In this document: one piece after another, positions 7,663-14,661 of the stretch
Numbering within the stretch: position 1 is the stretch's first letter
Layout of the letters: the number at the start of each line of letters is the position of its first letter
Source: Candidatus Methanoperedens sp.
GTDB lineage: Archaea > Halobacteriota > Methanosarcinia > Methanosarcinales > Methanoperedenaceae
Length of the DNA: 14,661 nucleotides
Assembly: GCA_026552835.1 (NCBI GenBank)
Contig: JAPMTY010000023.1
Location: 1-14,661 of the forward strand
Direction of reading: 5' to 3'
Program-made: the position numbers and the translations under genes
The notes under the pieces: model-generated
What the model was told of the DNA's origin: nothing
Database searches by the model: none
The model's input: only the letters and a program-made list of their open reading frames with translations

Positions 7663-7676
7663 GACAAAACTTGTGT

Positions 7677-9236
7677 TCACTTTTTTCTTCTTATTAGTAA
7701 CACAACCATTCCAACCGTTATAATCACCTGTAGCATTTCAAAACCTGGTATTTTGGGAGTAGATGTTGGAGTTTGTACGGTGGTATTCAGTATTTCCTTC
7801 GATGGCCATTCGACGGTTACATGGTATGTAAAACTCAAAGGCTGATAAGCGTCTTTATTGTCGCCTGGATAATACAATCCTGTGAACGAAATGGTATTCG
7901 AGCCGATTCTTGCTGATTTATCAGCTTTTATAGTCACTGATATGGTTCTTGACGTGCCAGGTGGAACACTGAACGTACCGGCTACCACTCCGGCACCTGC
8001 CGCCTGTCCGAAATTTTCACCGTAAACATGTATGCCGCTGGGTACACTGATTTGTGCATCCACATTCAATGTCACATCGTTTAAAGAAGGGTTGTTCATA
8101 AACAATTCAACAATACCATCCTGGTTGGCATCTATGACATCGGTTACAGGTCTTAAGGTAACAGACGGCCCTACGCGGAATTTCGCTGGCGTTGTGGATG
8201 CTGTTGTTGCAGGAACTGTTGTGGGCGGAACCGTTGTCGGAATAACTGTTGTAGTAGGAACTGGTGTCGGGGGGACTGTCGTTGGTGGAACTGTTGTGGG
8301 AGTAACAGCGCTTGAAAAGACCTCAAGCGTAGCAAGTACCTTTGTACCATCGGATCCTCCGACGGCATAGAGCTTGCCGTCAATAACATCAACTGCTAAT
8401 GAACTTCGTGCAATTGTCATTGGCGCTTTGGTTGTCCAGGTATCCGTTACCGGGTCATAAACCTCAAGCGCAGAAAGACTCTTTGTGCCATCGGAACCTC
8501 CGACAGCATAGAGTTTGCCATTAACGACTCCTGCTGCTAACTGGCGTCTTGCAGTGGGCATTGGTGCCTTCGTGGCCCAGGTATCGGTAGCGGGATCGTA
8601 AACCTCAAGCGCCGCAATCACATTGCTTCCATCGAATCCTCCTGTTACGTAGAATTTCCCGTCAATAACTCCGCCGCCTGCGTATGCATGGGTATTTGGA
8701 GGCGAAGCTTTTGCAGTCCAGCTATTGCTGTCAGGATCATAGACATGCAGGTATTTCCGAAAGCCGCTGTAGCCGTCGCAGGCAGTCAGGACGTAAAGCT
8801 TCCGGTTGATTACACCTGCGACTGAGCATCCGCTCAGTATGGGCATATCAGCGCCTGCGCTCCATGTATTACTTAGCGGATTGTAGATTTGCAAATTTCT
8901 TATCGGAATATTAGAGATTGGCGCATTCCATCCACCTGCGACATAGAGCTTGCCGTCAATTACCCCGATAGCGTCCTGGTATACAGGATTTGGTATGGGT
9001 GCTAATGCAGCCCATGCGTCAGTGACCGGATTATATGCTTCCACCGCATTTGTTGCGCCAGAAGGACCGCCGGTACCTCCTATTACATAAAGCAGTCCGC
9101 CTGTTGATGCGGCGAGCAGGTCGCTTCGTGCTGTTGGCATGGCGGATTTCGTTGCCCAGATATCCTCTGCTGCAAATGCCTGACCTGAGGCAATGGTAAG
9201 GAGTAATATTGCAAAAATCAATTTATTTATGTTCAT
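7677..9236 (-). CDS. Secreted six-bladed Kelch propeller with Thr/Pro linker and PGF-CTERM-like anchor
   Basis: 519 residues. Signal peptide 1-22 (cleavage after FA, before AEDIW). Six Kelch repeats of about 48 residues span 28-309, each with the pattern PxxR...V.DGKLY..GG...L..YDP.TDTW; strand IWATKSAMP at the N terminus probably closes the ring with the last blade. The third blade lacks the GG pair and has C137 and C153, perhaps a disulfide. A Thr/Pro linker (about 310-350), likely glycosylated, leads to a beta-rich module (351-475) nearly identical to one in the LamG protein, then PGF at 497-499, a hydrophobic segment and RRKK. PGF-CTERM tails are processed by archaeosortase and fix proteins to the S-layer or membrane. 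AGAGG lies 6 nt before the ATG. Ligand unknown. Confidence 0.9.
   Translation of the reverse strand: MNINKLIFAILLLTIASGQAFAAEDIWATKSAMPTARSDLLAASTGGLLYVIGGTGGPSGATNAVEAYNPVTDAWAALAPIPNPVYQDAIGVIDGKLYVAGGWNAPISNIPIRNLQIYNPLSNTWSAGADMPILSGCSVAGVINRKLYVLTACDGYSGFRKYLHVYDPDSNSWTAKASPPNTHAYAGGGVIDGKFYVTGGFDGSNVIAALEVYDPATDTWATKAPMPTARRQLAAGVVNGKLYAVGGSDGTKSLSALEVYDPVTDTWTTKAPMTIARSSLAVDVIDGKLYAVGGSDGTKVLATLEVFSSAVTPTTVPPTTVPPTPVPTTTVIPTTVPPTTVPATTASTTPAKFRVGPSVTLRPVTDVIDANQDGIVELFMNNPSLNDVTLNVDAQISVPSGIHVYGENFGQAAGAGVVAGTFSVPPGTSRTISVTIKADKSARIGSNTISFTGLYYPGDNKDAYQPLSFTYHVTVEWPSKEILNTTVQTPTSTPKIPGFEMLQVIITVGMVVLLIRRKK
7812..8186 (-). repeat. Shared surface module, copy 1 of an inverted repeat
   Basis: This 375-bp part of the Kelch gene encodes the 125-residue module starting KFRVGPSVTLRPVTDVID. 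It matches 10491-10865 on the other strand at 112 of 125 residues without gaps. Long stretches are also nearly identical in DNA, for example the part encoding GTFSVPPGTSR. Confidence 0.9.
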
Positions 9237-9448
9237 ATAATTCCTCTTGTCTGATGTTATTTTTTATTAATCAGGTAATCTCCCCGCTTCCACTATTATG
9301 TCTTCTTTTCATTCTCCAAAATAGTAGCTAACCTCTCATTTTTAATGGACTGTTCCGATACAGCAAACTATATTAGTTTCTAAAATTGTATTCGTTTTTT
9401 ATAATAAATACTTTTGGTTGGAAAGGACAATCATCCCCAACCACGATA

Positions 9449-9511
9449 CTACCCTCTAATCCTCTTGAGCCTGAACGTATTCTCCCGCTCCATTTCATCA
9501 ATCCTTAACAC
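9449..9511 (-). pseudogene. Displaced or duplicated 3' end of atpD (20 codons plus stop)
   Basis: On the - strand this reads VLRIDEMERENTFRLKRIRG then TAG. The real AtpD ends VLRLEEMERENTFRLKRIKG, also with TAG. Homology starts abruptly at the codon for V and ends at the stop; neither flank matches. The frame and stop are intact and most differences are silent or conservative, so the copy was under selection as atpD for much of its history or came from a related genome. It has no start or upstream gene body and cannot make a functional subunit. Confidence 0.85.
9459..9511. repeat. Direct repeat, left copy (atpD 3' end)
   Basis: 53 bp matching 11097-11149 in the same orientation at 48 of 53 positions, with a 26-bp identical core at 9468-9493. 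The repeats are 1638 bp apart and enclose only the LamG gene. Confidence 0.9.
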
Positions 9512-9527
9512 TTACCTCTAACAAATG

Positions 9528-9535
9528 TTTATATA
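9528..9535 (+). promoter_or_regulatory. TATA box of the LamG gene
   Basis: TTTATATA is a near-ideal archaeal TATA box. Transcription would start about 9556-9562. GAGGTG at 9556-9561 then lies at or near the mRNA start, ahead of ATG 9573; the signal peptide start at 9669 would leave a leader of about 110 nt. Confidence 0.55.
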
Positions 9536-9668
9536 TTGGGGTATCATGACAAGCCGAGGTGTGAACATTGGTATGTTCTTGGATGGTGTTATTATGAGTA
9601 GTACAGGAAAACGTTCGTTCGTGAGTGTAATTGTTGGAATTCTGAATTTTTCAACAGTGTTAAAAAAC

Positions 9669-11006
9669 ATGAAATTTGCGCGCACCTTTGCGATATTTAG
9701 TCTTTCGGCGCTGGTACTTGCTGGTATGGCAGGGACGGGCGCTGCAGTAAGCGGATTGGTAGCTGAATGGCATTTCGACGGCAGCGCCCAGGATACCAGC
9801 GGCAGCGGCAACAACGGCACTATCAACGGCGCAACCTTCGTTCAGGGAATAAGCGGGCAGGCGCTGAGTTTTAATGGTGTGGATAATATGGTTGTAGTTC
9901 CGCACTCTCCAAGCTTGAGTCTTGAGAAATATACTTTGGAAGCTTGGATTAAGAAAGACCAAAATAGAGGCTCCGAAACTATTCTTATCAAGAGGTACGG
10001 ACCATCGTGGATGGATAATTATGGGTTGTCTATTTCTCCAAACGGAACAGTTGGAGCTAGCTTCTATAGCCCTGACATATGGACATGGTTTGGCCTGGAA
10101 AGCGTGAGAAATATATCTGCTGGCAATTGGTACCACATAGCAGCAACGTATGACCGCACTGCTCTCAAGATTTACATTAATGGAGTTCTTGATAATTCAG
10201 TGAACACTCAATACACACCATATCAAAATAATCAACAATTAGTAATTGGAAGGGCATGTGTGGGTGACCCCTGCGTGTTTAGCCCATCTTCCCCATCTTT
10301 CAACGGTATCATCGATGAAGTCCGCATCTACAATCGCGCTCTTTCAGCCAGCGAAATCCAAGCCGAGTATAATGCTTTAACTTCTACCCCCATACCAACC
10401 ACAGTCCCGCCAACAACAGTACCACCAACGACAGTTATTCCAACAACAGTTCCGTCCACAACAGTTCCTCCAACAACACCATCAACCCCAGCGAAATTCC
10501 GGGTAGGGCCTTCTGTTACCTTAAGACCCGTAACCGATGTGATAGATACCAACCAGGATGGTATTGTTGAATTATTTATGAATAATCCGTCTTTGAACGA
10601 TGTCACTCTTAATGTAGATGCACGCATCAGTGTACCCAGCGGCATACATGTTTACGGTCAAAGTTTCGGAGAGGCAGCAGGTGCCGGAGTCGTAGCCGGT
10701 ACGTTCAGTGTTCCACCGGGCACGTCAAGAACAATATCATTGACTATAAAAGCGGATAAATCAGCAAGAATCGGGTCGCATACCCTTTCCTTCACAGGAT
10801 TGTATTGGCCAGACGACAACAAAGACAATTACCAGCCTTTGAGCCTTACATACTCTGTAACTGTCAAGGAGCCGTCAAAGAAACCTGGAGAATCTTCACA
10901 AGAGGCGCAGGTTACTGCAACCCCCTCCAAAATACCGGGATTTGGTGTTGTACTGGCAATCTTTGGTGTATTTGCAATAGCACGTCTGCTTTCAAGAAAA
11001 AAATGA
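9669..11006 (+). CDS. Secreted LamG/concanavalin-like lectin with Thr/Pro linker and PGF-CTERM-like anchor
   Basis: 445 residues from ATG 9669, chosen because it begins a classic signal peptide (KFAR, then a hydrophobic stretch to GTGAAVSG). The frame stays open upstream, with alternative starts at 9525, 9561 (GTG), 9573 and 9594; 9573 has GAGGTG 11 nt before it, while 9669 has no clear ribosome binding site. Residues about 29-236 form a LamG-type beta sandwich: VAEWHFDG, SLSLEKYTLEAWIK, NWYHIAATYD and the closing FNGIIDEVRIYNRALSASEI. C197 and C202 may pair. Then come a Thr/Pro linker (about 238-274), the module shared with the Kelch protein (275-399), PGF at 423-425, a membrane segment and SRKK. 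It probably binds glycans or other surface ligands and is anchored like its neighbour. The gene is enclosed by a direct repeat of the atpD 3' end, suggesting insertion. Confidence 0.88.
   Translation: MKFARTFAIFSLSALVLAGMAGTGAAVSGLVAEWHFDGSAQDTSGSGNNGTINGATFVQGISGQALSFNGVDNMVVVPHSPSLSLEKYTLEAWIKKDQNRGSETILIKRYGPSWMDNYGLSISPNGTVGASFYSPDIWTWFGLESVRNISAGNWYHIAATYDRTALKIYINGVLDNSVNTQYTPYQNNQQLVIGRACVGDPCVFSPSSPSFNGIIDEVRIYNRALSASEIQAEYNALTSTPIPTTVPPTTVPPTTVIPTTVPSTTVPPTTPSTPAKFRVGPSVTLRPVTDVIDTNQDGIVELFMNNPSLNDVTLNVDARISVPSGIHVYGQSFGEAAGAGVVAGTFSVPPGTSRTISLTIKADKSARIGSHTLSFTGLYWPDDNKDNYQPLSLTYSVTVKEPSKKPGESSQEAQVTATPSKIPGFGVVLAIFGVFAIARLLSRKK
10491..10865 (+). repeat. Shared surface module, copy 2 of an inverted repeat
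   Basis: Encodes LamG-protein residues 275-399, aligned without gaps to the Kelch protein module at 7812-8186 (- strand), with 13 amino-acid differences in 125. The inverted arrangement would allow homologous recombination to flip the roughly 2.3 kb between the copies. Confidence 0.9.
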
Positions 11007-11030
11007 AAAAAAATAAAATTATTTTTTCGG
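11006..11030. terminator. Bidirectional T-rich terminator
   Basis: Directly after the LamG stop, T6 at 11022-11027 serves the + strand. An A8 run at 11006-11013 gives T8 on the - strand, downstream of the atpD stop at 11087. This suits the convergent layout. Confidence 0.5.
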
Positions 11031-11086
11031 TGACTAGCGTCGAGAAATATATAAACCGGATAAACGTAGATTTTCTATAAGGTTAC

Positions 11087-11707
11087 CTACCCCTTTATCC
11101 TCTTCAGCCTGAACGTATTCTCCCGCTCCATCTCTTCAAGCCTCAACACAATAAAATCCTTTGCTTCGGAAAGCTCAGGTATAACCTTGAACTCAAGCGC
11201 ATTAACCCTGCGCTTCGTTTTCTCGATATCCTCAAGCAACTTCTTCATCGTGGTCTCAATCTCAGCAGCGAGGATGATTTTCTCAACAAGTATTTCATAA
11301 GCATCCACCGCCTCGTCAATGCGCGAGCTTGTGCCTATGATGCCGTAACCATGCTCATCGAGTTTCTTATGTACGCTTGAAGCCTCGATTTTCGGAACAA
11401 CAACACCCATCACGTTCTTGCTTACAAGTTCAAGCTTTGGATTGTCCTTAAGTGCAAAGGCTGTGGATCTCACCACGACAACGCCTTCCACAGACTTGGC
11501 GATAGCAAGGTTCTGGGAAGCCACACCGAACTGCTTCTCCACTTCAACCCTTATGCCCTTTGCTTTCTCAAGTATCTCGAAAAGCTCAAGAATCAGGCCG
11601 TCGCGCTTCATCTTGAGAAGCTTGTGCCCGCTCTGGCTGAGCTTGATTTTTTTCTTAAGCTCTATAAGTTCCGAACGAGTGGGCTTTATATTGTCCTTGA
11701 TAGCCAT
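11087..11707 (-). CDS. atpD: A-type ATP synthase subunit D (central stalk)
   Basis: 206 residues from the ATG at 11705-11707, one base after the atpB stop; the open frame upstream overlaps atpB and is not used. Subunit D is the long two-helix coiled coil of the rotor shaft, turning inside the A3B3 head and joining it to subunits F and C. Visible hallmarks are the N-terminal PTRSELIELKKKIKLSQSGH with KLLKMKRDGL, the central globular part, and the C-terminal helix with KTKRRVNALEF and EMERENTFRLKRIKG. Length fits the family. It is the last gene of this operon here; no atpG follows, although Methanosarcina operons continue to a small G gene. Its last 20 codons recur at 9449-9511. Confidence 0.95.
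   Translation of the reverse strand: MAIKDNIKPTRSELIELKKKIKLSQSGHKLLKMKRDGLILELFEILEKAKGIRVEVEKQFGVASQNLAIAKSVEGVVVVRSTAFALKDNPKLELVSKNVMGVVVPKIEASSVHKKLDEHGYGIIGTSSRIDEAVDAYEILVEKIILAAEIETTMKKLLEDIEKTKRRVNALEFKVIPELSEAKDFIVLRLEEMERENTFRLKRIKG
11097..11149. repeat. Direct repeat, right copy (within atpD 3' end)
   Basis: The functional copy of the 53-bp repeat, inside the last codons of intact atpD. The 26-bp identical core is 11106-11131. Confidence 0.9.
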
Positions 11708-11708
11708 A

Positions 11709-13103
11709 TTACTCTTTTTTCTCTTCCTTTGCCTTATGAGCCGGATGGTATTTCTGGATATATTTGTTATCGATTCTTGTGAGTTGTGCTTCAGGTAATT
11801 CAGCGAGAAGTTCCCAGCCGATATCGAGAGTGGTCTCGATGTCCCTGTTCTCATCCGCGCCCTGCCGGACGAACCTGTCTTCGAACATATCGGCGAACTC
11901 AAGGAATTTCTTATCCCTGTCTGAGAGAGCGTCCTTGCCCACGATGGCGACAAGGCCTCTCAAGTCCTTACCTTCTGCATAAGCTGCATACAACTGGTCT
12001 GAGACCGCTTTATGGTCTTCTCTTGTCCTTGTTGCGCCTATGCCTGAGTTCATCAATCTTGATAGTGAGGGCAGCACATTGACAGGTGGATAGATACCTT
12101 TCCTGTGGAGTTCCCTTGATATGACAATCTGCCCTTCGGTGATATATCCTGAAAGGTCAGGAATCGGGTGCGTGATATCGTCGCCCGGCATTGATAATAT
12201 GGAGAACTGCGTCACTGAGCCTTTTCTTCCCTTAATAACGCCTGCGCGCTCATATAACGAGGCAAGGTCTGTGTACATGTAACCTGGATATCCTCGTCTG
12301 CCCGGCACTTCTTCTCTTGCCGCGCCCATCTGTCGAAGCGCCTCGCAATAGTTCGTGATATCGGTAAGAATAACGAGCACATGCATATCATGTTCGTACG
12401 CAAGGTATTCTGCTGCAGTAAGAGCAAGCCTTGGGGTGATAAGCCTCTCTACAGCCGGGTCGTCCGCAAGATTCAGGAATACAACAGCCCGCTCAAGAGC
12501 GCCTGTTCTCTCAAAGTCGCGCATGAAATACTGGGCTTCTTCGTTGGTAATGCCCATTGCGGCAAATACGACTGCAAACGGTTCTTCCGAGCCGCGTACT
12601 TTTGACTGCCTTGCTATCTGCAATGCAATTTCGTTGTGCGGAAGTCCTGAGCCAGAGAAAATCGGCAGTTTCTGGCCGCGCACGAGAGTATTCATACCGT
12701 CTATTGTGGATATGCCGGTCTGGATGAAATCTTTTGGTGGAAGACGTGCGTAAGGGTTGATCGCCGCTCCTGTGATTTCAAGCCTGTCTTCAGGTACGAT
12801 GCGTGGTCCCCCGTCCAGGGGTTCGCCTGCGCCTGACAAAATCCTGCCGAGCAGGTCTTTTGAGACAGGGAGTTTGATTGTTTCGCCTGTGAACCTGACT
12901 CCGCATTCCCTGTTAAGTCCGCCTGTTCCTTCGAATACCTGTACAACAACTATATCATTGGAAGTATCAAGCACCTGTCCTCTTTTGGTTGTGCCGTCTG
13001 GAAGATTGATATTTACAAGTTCGTTGTAGCCCACAGGTTCTGTCTTTTCTACAAAGATAAGCGGACCTGCGATTTCCCTGATTGTCTTGTATTCTTTGGT
13101 CAT
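11709..13103 (-). CDS. atpB: A-type ATP synthase subunit B (non-catalytic head subunit)
   Basis: 464 residues, full length for the family (about 460). It alternates with subunit A in the A3B3 hexamer and binds nucleotide without hydrolysing it. The P-loop position is SGSGLPHNE (150-158), lacking the Walker lysine, which is the normal state for subunit B and not damage. Other hallmarks are [43 protein letters not shown] (269-289) and [12 protein letters not shown] (345-356). The ATG at 13101-13103 lies one base after the atpA stop, and the stop is one base before the atpD ATG, so the three are co-translated. Confidence 0.98.
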   Translation of the reverse strand: MTKEYKTIREIAGPLIFVEKTEPVGYNELVNINLPDGTTKRGQVLDTSNDIVVVQVFEGTGGLNRECGVRFTGETIKLPVSKDLLGRILSGAGEPLDGGPRIVPEDRLEITGAAINPYARLPPKDFIQTGISTIDGMNTLVRGQKLPIFSGSGLPHNEIALQIARQSKVRGSEEPFAVVFAAMGITNEEAQYFMRDFERTGALERAVVFLNLADDPAVERLITPRLALTAAEYLAYEHDMHVLVILTDITNYCEALRQMGAAREEVPGRRGYPGYMYTDLASLYERAGVIKGRKGSVTQFSILSMPGDDITHPIPDLSGYITEGQIVISRELHRKGIYPPVNVLPSLSRLMNSGIGATRTREDHKAVSDQLYAAYAEGKDLRGLVAIVGKDALSDRDKKFLEFADMFEDRFVRQGADENRDIETTLDIGWELLAELPEAQLTRIDNKYIQKYHPAHKAKEEKKE

Positions 13104-13104
13104 G

Positions 13105-14661
13105 TTACTTCCCCTTTAGTTTTGCAAATTCTTCTTCCATGTTCTTTAGAATAACTCCAAGCGCCGCATCGAACTCTTTCTCGAATTTGACCTTCGCAAG
13201 GTCGTCTTTAGTTTTTGATTTCATGATATCTTCGACAGATGCGCCGCCCTCAAGTGCTGTCTGGGCTTTATCGCCCCAGGTGGTGATTGCCTTCAAGAGC
13301 TTGAACTGTTTATCCATCGGACAGAAAGTATCCACCTCGTGGTAGGCGTTCTGCTGCAGGAAATATTCGCGTATCATTCTTGCTATCTCAAGTGTCAATT
13401 GCTGGTCATCAGGAAGAGCGTCCGAACCAACGAGCTGGACAATTTCCTGGAGTTCTGCCTCTTTCTGGAGAAGCTCCATCGCATCATTCCTGAGCTTAAT
13501 CCATTCAGTAGATACGTTTTCCTTGTACCAGTCTTCAAGCGCCTTTGAGTATAACGAATAACTGTTAAGCCAGTTGATTGCAGGGAAATGCCGCCGCTGT
13601 GCGAGTTTTGCATCAAGCGCCCAGAATACCTTAACGATACGAAGCGTGTTCTGGGTAACAGGTTCCGAGAAGTCGCCGCCTGGTGGTGAAACTGCACCTA
13701 TGACGGTAATCGAGCCTTCTTTTCCGCAAAGCGCTTTGACTTTACCCGCACGCTCGTAGAATTCTGATAGTCTTGCTGCAAGATAAGCCGGATAACCTTC
13801 TTCACCGGGCATTTCTTCAAGACGCGATGAAATTTCTCTCATGGCTTCTGCCCATCTTGATGTGGAATCAGCCATCAGGGATACGTCATATCCCATGTCC
13901 CTGTAATACTCAGCGATTGTGATACCTGTATAAACCGAGGCTTCCCTTGCTGCTACTGGCATGTTGGATGTGTTCGCGATAAGAACTGTTCTCTCCATTA
14001 AAGGCCGGCCGGTTTTTGGATCTTTGATTTCCGGGAATTCATAAAGAACGTCAGCCATTTCATTGCCGCGTTCTCCGCAACCGATATAAACCACTATTTC
14101 AGTATCGCTCCATTTTGCAAGCTGCTGCTGTGTAACGGTTTTTCCGCTTCCGAACGGACCCGGTATAGCCGCTGTCCCGCCTTTTGCAACTGGGAACAGG
14201 CCGTCAAGGATTCTCTGGCCTGTTATCAGTGGAGTGTTCGGCATCAGTTTCTTGCTGACCGGTCTTGGCTTCCTGACCGGCCATTTCTGCATCATTGTGA
14301 GTTCGATACCGCCTGTAAGAGTACAGATAACAGTATCAACTTTGAATTTCCCCTTCTTAATTTCGTTTACGGTTCCCGAAACCTTTGGCGGGACAAGTAT
14401 CCTGTGCTCGATATTTTCCGTTTCCTGGACTGTACCTATCACTTCACCGCCGTTTACCTTGTCGCCCTTCTTTACTGTCGGGACAAATTCCCATTCTTTC
14501 TCGCGTGAGAGGCCGTTCGCTGAGACTCCGCGTTTTATAAAATCGCCCATGGTATCTTTTAAAACAGGAAGCGGACGCTGGATTCCATCGTATATGCTTT
14601 CAAGAAGACCGGGTCCGAGTTCAACAGACAATGACATACCGGTATTTTCTACAGGTTCTCC
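13105..14661 (-). CDS. atpA: A-type ATP synthase catalytic subunit A (N-terminal end outside window)
   Basis: 518 C-terminal residues are visible of a protein usually near 578 long. The frame is open to the window edge: GEPVENTG precedes the methionine at 14635-14637, which is internal and not the start. This subunit carries the catalytic sites for ATP synthesis driven by the ion gradient. Walker A GPFGSGKT is at visible residues 168-175, the catalytic-loop glutamate lies in CGERGNEM, and [34 protein letters not shown] is represented by the intact Walker B/arginine region. The long non-homologous insert of V/A-type A subunits is present ([15 protein letters not shown] and following). It does not show an intein. 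Confidence 0.98.
   Translation of the reverse strand, partial: GEPVENTGMSLSVELGPGLLESIYDGIQRPLPVLKDTMGDFIKRGVSANGLSREKEWEFVPTVKKGDKVNGGEVIGTVQETENIEHRILVPPKVSGTVNEIKKGKFKVDTVICTLTGGIELTMMQKWPVRKPRPVSKKLMPNTPLITGQRILDGLFPVAKGGTAAIPGPFGSGKTVTQQQLAKWSDTEIVVYIGCGERGNEMADVLYEFPEIKDPKTGRPLMERTVLIANTSNMPVAAREASVYTGITIAEYYRDMGYDVSLMADSTSRWAEAMREISSRLEEMPGEEGYPAYLAARLSEFYERAGKVKALCGKEGSITVIGAVSPPGGDFSEPVTQNTLRIVKVFWALDAKLAQRRHFPAINWLNSYSLYSKALEDWYKENVSTEWIKLRNDAMELLQKEAELQEIVQLVGSDALPDDQQLTLEIARMIREYFLQQNAYHEVDTFCPMDKQFKLLKAITTWGDKAQTALEGGASVEDIMKSKTKDDLAKVKFEKEFDAALGVILKNMEEEFAKLKGK

Larger units (their letters stand above)
9237..9668. other. 432-bp divergent intergenic region
   Basis: No confident intact gene is seen between the Kelch start and the preferred LamG start. 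It holds AGAGG for the Kelch gene (9243-9247), a possible Kelch TATA box on the - strand near 9396-9409 (TTTATTATAAAA), the atpD remnant at 9449-9511, and a TATA box for the LamG gene at 9528-9535. From 9525 onward the LamG frame is open and could extend the protein. Confidence 0.6.

Noticed and set aside
8190..8310. Short repeats of GTTGTGG-type units in the Kelch gene (and the like at 10385-10490), considered as CRISPR or a minisatellite
   Set aside because: They encode the Thr/Pro linker (repeats of TTVPP); there are no spacers of constant length.
9660..10136. 158-residue open frame on the - strand over the LamG gene start
   Set aside because: The + strand frame encodes a clear signal peptide and LamG fold; the opposite frame shows no domain.
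9527..11056. 11-bp inverted repeat GTTTATATATT / AATATATAAAC around the LamG gene, considered as terminal inverted repeats
   Set aside because: The left copy is the TATA box itself, the sequence is simple A/T, no transposase is present and flanking bases do not extend the match. Chance or two promoter-like sites explain it.
11858..11881. Loss of the Walker A lysine in AtpB considered as gene decay
   Set aside because: Subunit B of A/V-type ATPases naturally has a degenerate P-loop (the actual site is residues 150-158, near 12630-12656); all other signatures are intact.
12355..12753. 132-residue open frame on the + strand within atpB
   Set aside because: Antisense shadow of a highly conserved gene, without a promoter or known motif.
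14635..14637. Methionine codon in atpA taken as the true start
   Set aside because: The frame continues upstream to the window edge with family-consistent residues (GEPVENTG), so the gene is cut by the window.

Overview
The window looks like chromosomal DNA of a euryarchaeon of the Methanosarcinales type, possibly a Methanoperedens (ANME-2d)-like organism. The pointers are an archaeal A-type (A1A0) ATP synthase operon, archaeal TATA-like promoters next to GGAGG-type ribosome binding sites, a KaiC-family ATPase beside a Cache/HAMP/GAF histidine kinase, and two secreted proteins ending in a PGF-CTERM-like tail (PGF, membrane segment, basic end). The genus is inference; no rRNA or tRNA is present to settle it.

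Region 1 (1-4336, + strand) is a tightly packed signalling operon. It runs from the C-terminal end of a KaiC-like ATPase through two small three-helix membrane proteins and a stand-alone receiver domain to a 969-residue hybrid-sensor-free histidine kinase (Cache, HAMP, two GAF domains, HisKA, HATPase). The genes overlap or nearly touch, and three of the starts are not ATG.

Region 2 (4363-7018, - strand) is an ABC importer of the nitrate/sulfonate/taurine (SsuABC/TauABC/NMT1) type: lipoprotein binding protein, permease, ATPase, with overlapping genes. The binding protein is odd. Its family-typical C-terminal part precedes its N-terminal part, so it reads as a circular permutation behind a normal lipoprotein signal peptide. 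A divergent HTH regulator with a PrpR_N-like C-terminal domain (7144-7662, + strand) lies across a 125-bp gap that holds a TATA box and a perfect 16-bp palindrome, a likely local control circuit.

Region 3 (7677-11006) holds two divergently transcribed secreted proteins. One is a six-bladed Kelch propeller (- strand), the other a LamG/concanavalin-like lectin (+ strand). Both have a Thr/Pro linker and a PGF-CTERM-like anchor, and they share a 125-residue module that differs at only 13 positions. The two copies form a large inverted repeat.

Region 4 (11087-14661, - strand) is the end of the A-type ATP synthase operon: atpA (cut by the window edge), atpB and atpD, with 1-nt gaps. The last 20 codons plus stop of atpD are present a second time at 9449-9511, beyond the LamG gene and in the same orientation. 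The LamG gene is therefore bracketed by a 53-bp direct repeat (48/53 identical) derived from the atpD 3' end. This resembles an integration or duplication footprint and is, with the permuted binding protein, the most unusual feature of the window.
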